Notes: generated from the sequence alone by a model not told the origin. 64,000 nt of DNA from Meghimatium bilineatum (GCA_034231615.1 CM067298.1:50387832-50451831); one strand, 5' to 3'; shown: positions 44,234 through 57,154, counted from the stretch's first letter. Numbers and translations: made by a program.

Positions 44234-45083
44234 AGGCTGTCATGGTGTTTAATATGGTCAAAATATTGTAGTTTTCTGGAAAGAACCATGTTGTCTAGCC
44301 ATTTTCTTTTACATTCATTTCTCTTAGGATGGCTATATTGATGATCTATTTAGTCCAGGTATTCTGAGGATTTTTCTCAATATTTTGTTTCAAATGCTGC
44401 TATTTTTTTTTCCTCACTGTGTTGGTGATTATCCTGGATTCGCATCGATATATTGCCACTGGGAATATGGAAGCTCTTAGGAATGTTACCCGGTAGTTTT
44501 GTTCTTTTGTAGCAGCTCAGCCATGTTTTTTATTTGTATCAGCTTCTTTGATAGCTAACCTTCTTCTGACTTCTTCATAGCAATAACCATTGCTGTTGAT
44601 AAGAGAACCAAGGTATTCAAAATTGTTGACTCATTCTAATTTGCTGTTGTTGATACTAATTGAGAATGTGCTAGTGGCTTTGTCACTTGTAATCTTGGTC
44701 ATGCTTCCATTCAGAAATAGGTTTTGTTTTTCACTATGTTCTTTAATGGTTGTATAAGGTGTCCAAGACCTGCTTGACTGTGCCAATAATGTTGTATCAT
44801 CAGCATATCTTAGTTCTGACATCTCATGACCTTTGATGTTGAGTGTGTCGAAGTTATTTCTCTGTTGGTCATTTCTTACATTCCTCATAATGTTCTCTGC
44901 ATAAATATTGAAGAGATATGGTGATAGGACACATCCTTGTCGGACTCCTTTTTCCATGCTGAACCAATCAGATGTTTCACTATCTAATCTCACGGCTGCT
45001 TGCAGGTCTTGATACAATTTTTGATGAGGCAGATTAGGTGAGCAGGGAAACCCATGTATTTCATAAAGTTTTTGATGTTGTAC

Positions 45084-45239
45084 TTCTTCTTTAGCGTTCA
45101 TTCTCAAACTCCTGCCGGATCTCTCTTGTATCAGGAACATGATCCATTCTAGATTTCCTGCAGGATGTAGCCTAGATAATGGAAATGCATTATGCTGTTT
45201 TATTTGTGCCAATGGCCCGACATATCCGTCTTTGGCGGG
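45084..45239 (-). repeat. SINE-like family A, copy 6, complete (156 bp), perfect TSD
   Basis: tgatgttgtac flanks it at 45073-45083 and 45240-45250. On the minus strand it starts cccgccaaagacggatatgt and ends gaacgctaaagaagaa. It interrupts the RT frame of the RTE remnant. Confidence 0.92.
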
Positions 45240-45599
45240 TGATGTTGTACAAAATCAAATGTTTTGGTGTAGTCAATAAAGCATATGTATATGTTGACAT
45301 TAAACTCTCTACTGATGCATTTCTCTATGTTCTGCATATTGAAAATATGGTCTCTGGTGCCTCTATCCTGTCTGAAACCTGCCTGTGCTTCATTTAACTC
45401 TTCTTACAGCATATATAGTAGTCTTTTCATGATGATACCAAGTAGTATTTTGCTGGCATGACTGATCAGTGCAATGGTTCTGTAGTTGGTGCATAGTGTT
45501 AGATTTCCCTTCTTTGGTAGCGAACATATTGTAGCATCAAATATTTTGTGACTTTGCCAACCATCTTGGTGCTTCATATAGTGACCAGAATAGACCAAA

Positions 45600-47665
45600 T
45601 GGATTGTCTCATGATGGAGATGTTGTTTGTGAGAGACTATATCAGTATAGTATAAACATGAGATTTAATGCCATCATCCGTACAGTGTACTAAAGAGTAT
45701 AAGAACAAACACACGTTGTAAGGAAAACTGGAGAGGAGATGGGTTAAACCTTTTGCTCACTAAAATATTGCAAAATACCCCAGATTACATCTTTTGTATT
45801 TTTTCCCAAACGCCTGCGATCAATATGGTGTCGTTAGTGCATTCAACAAATACATGAACTTTTGAGACAGAACTACCTAAACAAGAGCTTCTGTAAGACA
45901 TGTCCAATGACATTGATAATATGAATGAACTTTATAATGTATCTATTAAAGCCACTAAAAAAACCAGTTTCACTGATGATTATTTGGTCATCTTTATAGA
46001 TAGAGCCATGAGTGGATGTCATGACAATGTGCATGGAACCAACAGTTTCACCAATAATCAAGAAAAGAAGATTGGATTGAATATGCTGGCAATAACTGCA
46101 AACTGCAACGAAATCCGTCAGATGGGAAACAAAATATAAAAAATATATGTTTAATCTCCACATATAAGATCTGAATACCTCATTAGTGGCACACCAGACC
46201 AACCATTATGCAACAGTGAATCCCTAGTAGATAACAGCCTATATACTCTCTCCTCTTGTGGACTCACATCACTTCATCTTTACAATTACATTATCTTCCA
46301 TATCGGAGAAGGATGCTTATTTTCAATTTATTACATGTAGCGGAGAATCATCAGTCTTTATGGGTATGAAATAAATCTGTAGAGATTCCCTTTCCATCTC
46401 CCCAAAAATTGTGTAAAAAGATACAAGAGGTCTATTTTCATTATTTCTATGAATTTAAATAAACATATAAATTGAAAGATTATTTATTGAAATAAGATGA
46501 TAATATTATAAGTACCAGTAAGAGAAAAAATATAAAGAGTTGACCATAATCAGTGTATGTATTTACTATTAAAAGAGGAAGAATAGATAGGGATCTAAGA
46601 CAGGTAGCCTTCAATGTGGAGAGTGAATTATGAAATAAACATGTTATTGTCTTCTCTATCACACAACTGTGAACTTTTTTAATCTTTAAAAAGGATTTGC
46701 ATTTTCCCTATTTGTTTCCCTATGATTTGCATTATAAGGAGTAATTATTGCAAATAAATTACAACCATACTTATGAGTAGTAAAGAAAGTAAAATTTCAT
46801 AATTTTTATTTGAAAAATAAATATGACATGCCACCACATTTTACAAGCATTGAAATGTAAATATGGAATGTATTATAATTTTGTCCATTACTCACTTCTC
46901 ATCACCCTGTGGAGCGCAAGTAATTTAGGCCTATATACAATTTAAAAAAATATATAGGCCCTATATATATATATATATATATACACACTCATACTTAAAA
47001 AATGTACCTTACATCATCTTATCTGTTATTTGGTGTTACTAATCACATTTGTTTTTATAAAATTACTTGATTGTTTATATTTTTCTGTCTGCTTTCATGT
47101 ATTTTATATTGAGTCCCTCATTATTCCTTTGCTTATAATTTGTTTCTGACATTCTTGCAAATTATATTATATCCTCTTGTGCCTTCTGATATGTCTTTTA
47201 AATTTCTTGAACTGGCTTACTTCTCTTTATGTCTTATGTACAGTGAGGCAGATTATACATCCTATTTTCTTTATAAGTTATGAATGTGGGAGGACATGAT
47301 TGTCAAAAGGTGCAGCCCTTGCATAAAATTTAACTTACCATGCACACAATCCACAACTAAAGACCTAATAAAGAAATATTAAAAAATCACCCCCAGAGTG
47401 ATATTCAAAAACCACTTTTTGTGTGCCCAAACAGCTGTCTGACCTGTGCACACCGGAAAATTATTTAGAGGGAAAGCAGGTCACATCCAAACAATACAAT
47501 ATGTTATTGGATTATTTTTACTCCTTTTCAGATGGGTGTGATATAAATTGCTGTGCCCGTTGTTTTACAAATGAATTTTTACTACATGTTCAAATATAGT
47601 ATAAATACCAATAACATAATTAAGAACAATTTTTTTATCCATCTTACACCATGCAAATGCAACAC
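45600..47665. other. AT-rich sequence without recognisable gene
   Basis: A family D fragment lies at about 46170-46290 and a (TA)n run at 46961-46982. The short frames, including a 79-codon one at 45900, show no known domain. Confidence 0.45.
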
Positions 47666-47668
47666 AAC

Positions 47669-47940
47669 TTCTGCATTAATTCTGAAACTCCTGCAGATTA
47701 GCAGAATATAATCTGGAGAAAGAAATGTGTTCTGTCATGGTCTACGGCTGCACTGTGATATATACCACTTTCTGCCTGACAGATCTGACTTCATAGCTTC
47801 TAGGTCACTTTGACCCTCTATGGGATGGGGCAGCCAATTCCACCCCCAAACCTCATTAGTCACATATGACATGAGCATGCCAGGCAATAGTGTTGATATT
47901 CTTTTCTCCCATTTGGGGCCCTGGCAACACATGTGGTCAT
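47669..47940 (-). repeat. SINE-like family B, copy 4
   Basis: Reverse-complement family B from ctgaaactcctgcagattag through ctatgggatggggcagccaa to ggggccctggcaacacatg. Length fits a nearly full copy. Confidence 0.8.
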
Positions 47941-48324
47941 TATTTTATTTGATTTCCATGCAAAAGAAGGACAAATACAGTAATTCTTTTGAGATTCAGA
48001 AATAGGAAAGCTGTTCAATAGGTTATGGACTGTTTTTGTGTGTGTAGAGAATTGCTATTTAACAGAAACATGTGATGACAATGTATGTGTGAAACCAGAA
48101 GTATGTAACTTTGCATATGGACTGTATGGGAAAATATAAGTGAAGGTGACTTAATTTAGTCTCATCCCATTTTAAACATGGATGTTAATCATCAACAACA
48201 TATGGGCATTTATTTCTATGTTTGGCACAGAAAAACTTGTTCAGATACTTTTGAAATGCTATAATCAGGTTTCAAAGTCATGTCTAAGTAAATTTACAAT
48301 ATTTTAGTGGTATTCTTATTTCAA

Positions 48325-48715
48325 AAGTGGAGATCATTGAAGATGACCCTAGTCAAGGCAGATTGAAAATCTCTCAGATTGAATCATCCATCACCCACAT
48401 TGATGAGATCATTTCACATGTGCAAGAAATCATATGCTAATTCACCATGACTACATCCCTAGAGACAGAGTATCAATGCAGAATGCAGTAAAAACAAAAC
48501 AGTCCTACAACATCTGTGTGAAGACATTATCATGTGTAGTGGATCACAGGTAATTGGATGTTGCATCATGGCAATACCCCTGCACAAAAGTCTGTCACCA
48601 TGAATAAACTACTGATAAAACACATTCCATTGTTCCCACATCTTCCATACCAACCCGGTCTTACTCTGACTTTTGCTAGTTTCCACAATTAAGAGAACAA
48701 TAAAAGGTCACCTAT
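48325..48715 (+). pseudogene. Mariner-type transposase fossil
   Basis: Frame-broken text includes EIIEDDPSQGRLKIS (the N-terminal DDP.SGRP linker of mariner transposases), then WMLHHGNTPAQKSVT and HIPLFPHLPYQPGLT. These match the W..HHDNAPAH and PHPPYSPDLAP blocks. The catalytic Asp of HHDN is Gly. The part between the linker and HHDN is largely deleted. Confidence 0.75.
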
Positions 48716-48719
48716 ATAA

Positions 48720-49510
48720 TGACAATGAGGAGACTTAAGACATAATAATGAGAAAAATGTGGGCTATTTCAAAAAGTTTCCAACTGGGATGCTTTCTTCA
48801 GTAGGAGTGCTGGAGTAATTGTATACAATCATAAAGGGATTACTTTGAAGGAGATAGAACCTCTAGTCTGTATAATGGTTTCCCAGAACAAATGTTTTTC
48901 CCTGGAAACTTATTGAACAGTGCTTGTAAAGTGTTTTTTTATATAAGATATGAGATTTAAAATACAGAAATTTAGGAAATATCTATCTATCTATCTATAT
49001 GCTGAAGCCCTTGTGGGTAGAAGAGTTCTCTAGAGATGGCCTTCCTGTGTGCTGTTTATAAGCTTGTTTCTGTGGCTTCTTTGATTTCTGTGATTCATCT
49101 TTTACATGGTCTGTCTCTGGCTTTATAGCAGTTATGCCTATGTGTCATGGCCATCTGTGGTATGCTGTCTGTTGGTAGTCTGGAAGTGTATGAAAACCAC
49201 TTGATCTGTTGTCTTCTGCTGTGTTCCAATACTGGTATTATTTTGGTTATCTGTCATATGTTATCCTTTCTAATTCTATCTCATAATGACACTCTGAGTA
49301 TTCTTCGCAGACATGTCATTTCTGCTGTTACTATTTTTCTTTTGACTTGTGCTGTCATAAGGAAATATGTTGGGATGAAATACACAATATAATCCTTCTG
49401 GAGGATAAGTATGCAATACTTAATTTTATTTCATTTCACAGCAAATTCTGAAATTATTATAATTAGAACAAACTTATAGTTGCTTTAAGAAACATAAAAT
49501 ATATGGCACT
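48720..49510. other. Sequence without recognisable gene
   Basis: It contains a (TATC)n microsatellite at about 48981-48998. The 81-codon frame at 49147 resembles decayed reverse-strand LINE text and no domain is claimed. Confidence 0.4.
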
Positions 49511-49512
49511 TA

Positions 49513-49770
49513 TGTGTTCATTATAAAACTCCTGCAGATTAAGCAGGATGTAGTCTGGAGAACAGAATGTGTTTTGTCATGGTTTACAGCTTAGCTGTGA
49601 TATCTGCACCTTTAGGCCTTCTGCATCTTCAGCAAGACATCTGGGTCACTTTGACCACATATAGGATGGGGCAGCAAACTTCACTAAAAACCTCCTTAGT
49701 TGTGTCTTACGACATGCATGGAAGGTAAGTAGTGCTGCTATTCTTCGTTCCCATTTCTGGCCCCGGTAAC
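49513..49770 (-). repeat. SINE-like family B, copy 5
   Basis: Reverse-complement family B: aaactcctgcagattaagca, tataggatggggcagcaaac, gacatgcatggaaggtaagt, ggccccggtaacat. It is moderately decayed. Confidence 0.75.
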
Positions 49771-50499
49771 ATATAGGTGATATATGACATAGCTCTGAAT
49801 TGCATTAGCACAACCATAACCATGCTGTAGGTGGATGGTTCTGCAAACGTTATTCCATGTCTGGATTGCAACTGGCTAAAGCATCCAACTCTGTTGTTAG
49901 GCACACTGCAATAAATGAAGAAACCCCAATTTTTAATATTTTGGTTTCCAGATTAGAGAAATCTGGCAAGTATTCAATTGACTTTATTTTCTGGCAATTT
50001 TAGTGGACACCATGTGCCGAATATGGTTGAAATATGAAAATCTTCACAATCTGCAGAAAACTGGACATTATTATGGTACCTTAATAGTGAATCAAGTTTT
50101 ATAGACTTTTGTTTTTCATATTTTCAGTAAAATCATTATGTATTTTCATTCAGATGATGAAGTCTTGAAAGGTAAGTTTTCACACTTGAAAATAGATTAG
50201 ACCACGTGCCTACTTTAATTTGAAGTTAAACATCAACTCATCAACTATTTCGGGATTGATTCAGATTTGGACAAGATCTAGCTTTAGAGAATGATTGCAT
50301 GACAATTCTATAAGGTTTATTCATTTTCCTCCATTAAAATATGACAATTTGACCATAAATACTGTAGAATTAGGTCTGTATCACACTGTTGCCATCCAGG
50401 AAATTTCCAAAAAAAGGTTAGAAAATTTTATTACCGGTAGGTATAATTTTTAAATTTTTTTTTGGGTTATAATTTGTTAGTTTTTTTGTAAAAAACATC

Positions 50500-50745
50500 T
50501 TTATGACTTTCTAACACGTCTCGTATCACACACACTCAAACAAAACTTACACCAATATATGCAGAGTTCAACTCTTTATTTATATGTACAAATATTATTT
50601 AAATATTACTGACAACAAAAAAAGTTATTACGCTTTCACAAAGGGCACCACCTATTATGTAACATTTTCAAAAAAATAATCTGGCTGCAGGAGAGAAATT
50701 ATGTAATTGTAAACAAAGTGTGCTTAAAGTTAACAGAGCACATCA
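50500..50745 (+). repeat. AT-rich repeat family G, copy 4
   Basis: It shows tctcgtatcacacacactca, ctctttatttatatgtacaa and the end block tggctgcaggagag, parallel to 22100-22300. Confidence 0.6.
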
Positions 50746-50986
50746 ATTTCACAGCTATTGTTATAAATGACATAAACAATGATTCACATAATTCATATTT
50801 GAGTCATACGTATTTTATAACAATGTGCAGTATTAATTTAACTTCATTATAACACATACAATATATTGTATTGACAATTAAAATTGACTCCATATATGTC
50901 AACAGCAGATTAAATTAATCACAGAATATAATAATCTCAATCACCCAACATGATCACATGCCAAATTAATTTATAAAATAATGTAT

Positions 50987-51008
50987 GGAACAGTACTAGA
51001 TCAAGGGT

Positions 51009-51082
<74 letters not shown>

Positions 51083-51808
51083 TGTCAATTAGCGAGATGT
51101 GAAACAAACTTAAATTATTTCACACTGTCAATATTTATGTTCTTTGGTTTATGCACATTTAGCGTGCTCAATGAAATAACGTCATTTGCATCTTGGCGCT
51201 GGAATTCAAAATGGCTAATAGTAGCTATGTGTCGAGATTAAAGTGTGCAACCATTTAATGGTGTTTGTATTTTAATGGTGTTCTGATTTAATAAATTCAA
51301 GTTGGTAATTCAATTGAAAGGGAGACAAATGATTTCTGCTTACTATTTGTTTAAATATTACCTTCGGTAGGAATATTTAACAATCATTGGATGGTTTTAC
51401 ATATATAAATACCAGTAAGCCAAGACAATAAATGGTGGGGATATTTAATTGGAGGGTTGTATGAGTGGGGTTTTGAATGCAGGGTGTTTTTTTTGGTCAG
51501 AAAACCCTATCGATGCTCACAATAGTAGTTCAATGTCATAGTATGGACCTGTGCTCATACTTTCCTATTCTCCTCATGACTGCAGCAATTGTGCTGTGTC
51601 TTTGTCAGACGAAGGCAAATTCAACATACATACTGCAGTCATTTTACTAAATATATGTAGTGGAAGAGTGAAGTTTCGGAAGTGTGACATGAAAAAAATT
51701 GTGCGTCCCACGATGACATTAGCAAGTTCTAAAAAAAATCAATGGGAGCGAATTTTTTAAAAGGTGTAAACAGGAAATGCTATATGGACCCTTGATCCAG
51801 TATTGTTC

Positions 51809-51809
<1 letters not shown>
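50987..51809. mobile_element. 823-bp unit with 29-bp inverted ends beside (TA)n tracts
   Basis: The left end at 50987-51015 (ggaacagtactagatcaagg...) and right end at 51781-51809 are reverse complements with two mismatches in 29. A 71-bp (TA)n run lies immediately inside the left end and an 88-bp run immediately outside the right end. No transposase is seen. It could be a MITE or the product of microsatellite-mediated rearrangement. Confidence 0.6.
51011..51081. repeat. (TA)n microsatellite
   Basis: About 35 TA units without interruption. Confidence 0.95.

Positions 51810-51811
<2 letters not shown>

Positions 51812-51899
<88 letters not shown>
51812..51899. repeat. (TA)n microsatellite
   Basis: About 44 TA units. 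An assembly or replication-slippage hotspot is likely. Confidence 0.95.
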
Positions 51900-51901
<2 letters not shown>

Positions 51902-52409
51902 CTGGAAATGACATGATCTGAGCTCTGCATTGAAACCACTGCAAAGTTCCAGCAGGTTGGAACTATATGTCTGTCTCCCTCCCTAGCCACTCTGCTACAG
52001 AGATCAAATTAATCTATGATCTCGCAATAAATTTGTGAATAATAAAATTATAAAACAATTAATAAGATTACTCTTTGGCATTATTGTACAGTTAAATTGA
52101 CCATACAATGTGAAGAAAAAAACAACAGAATGAATGATCATAGGGACTTTTTAAAGCAAAGACTGAAAAATAAAGATAACGTATTCGCTGTGATATATTT
52201 TTAGCATTTGGAGAAAATTAATATTTTTTTAATAATTGTTTTTTTAATGCATCCATCAAGGGAACAAGAAATAGTAGCTCTAAATATATAATTAATTATA
52301 TATATATATGTATATATAATATATATAATTAATGTATTATATTTTGAAGCAGAAATGGACAGAGAATGTGGTTTCACAAGTTCATTAAAAAACATGACTA
52401 TTATTATTT

Positions 52410-53160
52410 AAAAACTAGATTCGTTTGGATCCCGTCATCTCGTCGGGATGAAAGTTATTGGATTGCTTACCCTAATGTGCCTCACATTGCCAATGTGCTT
52501 GCCAACCTTGGCTCACCGGGAACAAAAGCGAGTATGACATCATATAGTCCATAAACAATTTATAAAACACAGCCCATAACCAATATTTTATGAATGAATA
52601 AATGCGAATGTCACAGTGAAAGTGTGGTTCCCCATCTTCATTGATGAAAACCATTGCAACCTTGATAGATGTTAGTTCATTATAGCGATGTTGATCAGAT
52701 TGACAATAACGCTTGAAGACCATGTTTACTATTGGGATTCTCTTCCAGTTTGAGCAACATTCTGAATCTTTCTTATTTTGATTTCACGCATTAACTGATA
52801 CGATTGTGCTAATCTATTGTGTTGATGAAGAAATCAATCGATTTTATCAAGAATTTCTCTTTTGCATGCATTATTTGTCAAAAGCCTGTTGATTGAGTAC
52901 TGTCAAAACCATACAACTGATTAAACTTTGTTGTATGGTGGTTGCATATGAGAGGTTCGATGATAAGTTTTCCATGACCTTTAAAAGATATGGACCTTGA
53001 CAATCCATAATTTTTGGAAGAGAGAGCGCTATTATAAGAGCATATATTCTTGCAAAAATGCGTGTATTTAGGGTGTGTATTATCAGAGAGCATGAAGTTT
53101 AAGAATTCAGGATACTTCAGCCTATTAACATGGACATCTTGTAGCTTTGGGAGCATGATC
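52410..53160 (-). pseudogene. Helitron helicase-like protein remnant
   Basis: The minus-strand frame 53156-52878 encodes LPKLQDVHVNRLKYPEFLNF and ICSYNSALSSKNYG, like the LP.LQ.PP..L and IR.YNSAFA blocks N-terminal to the Rep domain of Helitron proteins. 52723-52472 encodes NELTSIKVAMVFINEDGEPH, CDIRIYSF and YSLLFPVSQGWQ, like the NEP...VA.VFVGEDG.P..RDI and YPLLFPRGE.GW blocks. The HUH nuclease and helicase motifs are absent. Confidence 0.7.
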
Positions 53161-53464
53161 TTTCATTTTCAGCAACAAGTTGTAAACTTATCATTGTTAG
53201 GATGACCGTTCGGCCAAAAAATATTTACCACCACAAAATTGATATATAGTATAGAAAACTTCACAATTGTATACAGTAACATGATACTCAGCAAAATTTT
53301 CTGCTCATTTGAAATTGCTTGACTTCGACACATTTGTGACAATGAGTGAGCCTTGGCATCTGCAGTTTGATGTCTCTGCGTTTGCTAAACAGTTTCATGC
53401 TTTTTGTGATGACGTGTTTGTATTATCTATTCATAGCTTGTTGATTTTCTCTTTGCGCTAGTGA

Positions 53465-53674
53465 TCAAATCAGCATCCTTAGCAAGTCATTATTGTCTTT
53501 GTTGAAGGGTTTCTTGATCAAATTTTTGCATCTCTCTTTCAATTCTATGTCCATGCTCTGCAGCATTTGAGGTACGAATCCAAGCGAGTGACTCTTGAGT
53601 GACGACTCAATAATATAGCTTTTCACTCTTGTTTTTTGACATTTTCTTGTAATTGGATCATCTTCATCCATCAT
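53465..53674 (-). pseudogene. Open fragment upstream of the Helitron remnant
   Basis: A 69-codon minus-strand frame beginning MMDEDDPITRKCQKTRVKSY. I do not recognise the domain. Its position and strand suggest it is an N-terminal piece of the same element. Confidence 0.3.
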
Positions 53675-53979
53675 TTAAAGAAAATTATATGTATATTTTA
53701 AATATAATATATTTTAGGTAACTTTAAACACAAGCTGATACAGAAGTTTACCCGTTAACGCATCAATAACATTTGTATAAAAAAATGTCATCTGCTTTGA
53801 ATAGTGTCATGACATCAATCATTTTGATTGGATGTCGCACAGGAATTTTGTAACATAAATTAAATATTTATAGAGCATTCTGGAGATGATAGAACATGGT
53901 TATTATATTATAGATTGATTTTAAAAATAAAATATAATGCATAAATTAAAAATAATTTCGGACAAATTAAAATAGAAAC

Positions 53980-54255
53980 TTCTTCTTCTGCGTTCGTTCT
54001 CAAACTCCTGCAGATCAGCAGGATGTAGTCAGGAGAACGGAATGCATTGTGTCATGATTTACAGCATTGCTGCGATATCTGTGCCTTTCGGCCTGACACA
54101 TCCGACTTCAGCATGGCCTTGGGTCACTGACCCTATATGGGATGGGACACCCAACTCCATCCCATAACCTCCTTGGTCGTCTCGTACGACATGCATGGAA
54201 GATAAACAGTGTTGCTATTCTTTGCTCCCCTTTTGAGGCCGACAACACACGGGCG
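53980..54255 (-). repeat. SINE-like family B, copy 6, full length (276 bp)
   Basis: Flanked by aaaatagaaac (53969) and aaaatcggaac (54256), 9 of 11 matching. On the minus strand it begins cgcccgtgtgttgtcggcct and ends gaacgaacgcagaagaagaa. It is the best-preserved family B copy here. Confidence 0.88.
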
Positions 54256-54259
54256 AAAA

Positions 54260-56590
54260 TCGGAACTAGTTCTGTGAGATTTCAAGGTAGATCTACAACT
54301 TTTTTGGATGGACATTTTACTCAAGCGTTTTCTTACAAATTGGTGTAAATTAGCAACATAAGACTTTAGGTATGTTTGCCAGTAATTACCCAGTTGAATT
54401 TCAATAATTAATGCGATCAAAGTAAATAAAATAATTATACTTTAACAAAAGATTGAGTTCGTTCGAAAATATATATAGCAAATATAAGGAAAAAATGACG
54501 TCACATACCACTTCTGTTCAAACTTTTTAATAAATTACAAAATTGATATCATAACACATCAAAATCATGCTAGAAGTAGTGTGGACATATTACACTTTTG
54601 ATATGAACCATCCTTAGTTAGTTAGTCATTGGATCATCATCATTGCACTCCGGAAAAGTCCATAGGTGCTCAGATCTCTCCTTGAGTGTATCCACCATTA
54701 CACATTGACTGACGGTCTCAGTACGTCATTACTAACGTAAGAACCATCTATTGTGTCAACCATCCTTATGTTGATATAAATAACAAAAATGAATAAATTA
54801 CCAGTAGTATAGAAAGTAAGGATCTTTAAAAAGATGTCTCACATTCCAGAATACCTACCGGGAGGGAATCAATCTTTTTTATATTAAGTATTCTTTAAAT
54901 ATTGTCAATAGTCTCATCCTAATATAAGACTACCCAGCTTGTGGTTAGTGCACGCAACATAGCAAAAAGCCAAGTTGAACTTTAAATAAAGCATGTTGGC
55001 ATGAAGTTAAGATGCACTCTGAAATTTGAAAGGGAGTTCTCAAAACACATATAAAAGATTTATTTGGAGAAATACCATTATTTTGTGTAAAGGATAATCT
55101 CCACTGCCTTCCGTGAATGAATTAAGAATGTTGCTCATGCTCCTTCAGGGATTAAACCAGCAATGACAACATTAAAAATGCATTTAATTGTATATAAATT
55201 ATAAATAACAGCACAGAATACAATCAAGTTTGCATGGACTGAATGTGAAGATGAATTATGTGGATATGGATGGAATGTGTAAAGATACCTAACAAGAAAT
55301 CGGTTTTAATAGATTTAAATGTCTTTCATATCAGTTGTTATAATGCTATTATAATCAAACAAAACCTTTACATTACATTTGTTTAGCAACTTCACTGTAT
55401 TAATATCTATTTAAATTATTGACTATATGTTAAATTACTGGAATAGGGTTGTAAAAGAAACATCCCACAAATATATTGAAGAAATAAATTATTTTTACTG
55501 AAAAATGTTATTCTCTTCTTTAGGACCAGTAAGTCAAAGCTGTCCAAATGGAGGTTTACACATCACATATATCCCTCAACAACATATTGTTTTAAATCTG
55601 ATGGCACTATAAAAGATTTGTAAAAAATATACCATCATCAATGTAAATATTATTTGTGGTGATCTGCAATCTCTTGAGATGTCATGTTTTCATGAACTTC
55701 TGTGAAAGTTATTCTCATCTATGACAAAGTCACATTATGTCAGTTGCAATTACTCAATTACAAGAATTACCTCTGGTATACCACTAGAGGTCATGGTTGC
55801 AGGATCACTCAAACCATGATCTTTATTATTTTTGATGGTCACAGACCTCATATAACCAAATTGGACTCATGTCTATGATTGAAAGGAGCATATCTCACCA
55901 TAATAGAGCATGTACTTTTAATTTTAATAATAACATAATATCAGTGGTCTCAAATGACTCTTTGATGTATTTGCTCAGACTATCTACTACTAATATCACA
56001 GTGGATCAACAAACAACTGTAGCAAAACCAGACTGCCCGCTACACTTCCATTAAAAAAGTTAATTAGGTTTGTATATTTTCCCCCCAAAATTATTTTCTT
56101 TAAATAATCAAGGTTGTATAAATTATTAAAATAATTATAAAAAATGAATTAACTAAGTTTAATTGAAAAATTAAGTTATATTATTATAAATCATCAAGGG
56201 ATTATTGAAAAAATATGAAAGTAGAAGAGATTTGAATCAGGTTCATTCAGCTGACAACAATTTGCCCTGCAATTTAAGTCAACATATTTGGATTCGCAAA
56301 GTTCTGAAAATGTACTGGCTTTATTAAAATCTCATCTGATAGCTTCTGATATTTTCACAAAATAAAGAAAACAACTTAAAAAAAAGAAATCAGCAGAATA
56401 TCAATTTAAATGTCTAAACTAATAAAAACTACAGCGTATATTATATATTCCCTTCTACCATTTATGTGGTCAGCAGACTGTCTAAAAATATAAAATGAGG
56501 CTGTTAGTTAATCTCAAGTAGAACAAGTTTTGAAATATGTTTTGATCATGAGAATGAATTTTAGTAAATATAAATGTAAAGTTATTTTAA
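54260..56590. other. AT-rich sequence without recognisable gene
   Basis: Only a LINE edge at about 54630-54730 (atcatcatcattgcactccg, gtgctcagatctctcc) is recognised. It is related to 37250-37310. No exon with splice signals and a coherent frame was found. Confidence 0.5.
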
Positions 56591-56595
56591 AATGC

Positions 56596-57154
56596 CCCCA
56601 TCAAGGCCAGCACCGTACAGTGGTGATGGGGCTTAGTTCAGCCATCAGGGGCTGAAAACTAAGACTGGTCGGGCAGTCCCATTCGAGCAGGACCATAGTC
56701 CTGCCCAAGTAAGCAGAGTGCTGAAGACGGAGGCATCCAGCCAAAAGGCGCACAGATAATCAGGATGCCACGCACAAAACACAATGGAAACATGTCTGTA
56801 TCTATAAAAAGTTATGGTGCCTGCCCTGTGGCAGACGTTCAGGCAGGGACGGTGCCGGGCCCAATACCTCGAAAGGGCCCAACCTCAGTTACTACTCCGC
56901 TGTCACATGTATACAAAGTTCAAGATTGGCAACACAGCCATGTGTACATGTGGACAGGCAGCACAGAGTGCCAAACATATACTTCAAGAGTGTTCTGAGC
57001 ATGAAACGCTGAGGCAGACATATTGGCCAGAGGAAACAAAACTGGAATCAAAACTCTATGGGACACTGTATGAACTACAAAAGACAGTGAGTTTTATTAA
57101 GGAGACAGAATTACAGATATAGACATGTTTCAAGTGAACGAAAGAAGAAGAAGA
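56596..57154 (+). mobile_element. Internally deleted LINE family C copy, 559 bp, perfect 12-bp TSD
   Basis: attttaaaatgc flanks it at 56584-56595 and 57155-57166. The 5' end starts ccccatcaaggccagcaccg and forms a hairpin with tgatgggg. The 3' part encodes TKFKIGNTAMCTCGQAAQSA and KHILQECSEHETLRQTYW, the CCHC-like C-terminus of ORF2, and ends GAAAGAAGAAGAAG. Endonuclease, RT and RNase H are absent. Confidence 0.88.

Larger units (their letters stand above)
43860..45600 (-). pseudogene. RTE-like LINE remnant, host of two later insertions
   Basis: The minus-strand frame 45212-44631 encodes GVRQGCVLSPYLFNIYAENI and ELRYADDTTLLAQ, an RT palm with intact YADD. 45598-45404 carries KKGNLTLCTNYRTIALISHA, the preceding RT motif. 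43860-44033 carries the C-terminus (GTPRRWMQDSKDN). A family A SINE (45084-45239) interrupts the RT and a LINE family C piece (44046-44233) the C-terminal part, each with perfect TSDs. Confidence 0.85.

Noticed and set aside
46961-46982. Short (TA)n run as a regulatory site
   Set aside because: It is an ordinary microsatellite with no gene nearby.
51757-51990. Open frames made of alternating Ile-Tyr
   Set aside because: They are translations of the (TA)n microsatellites.
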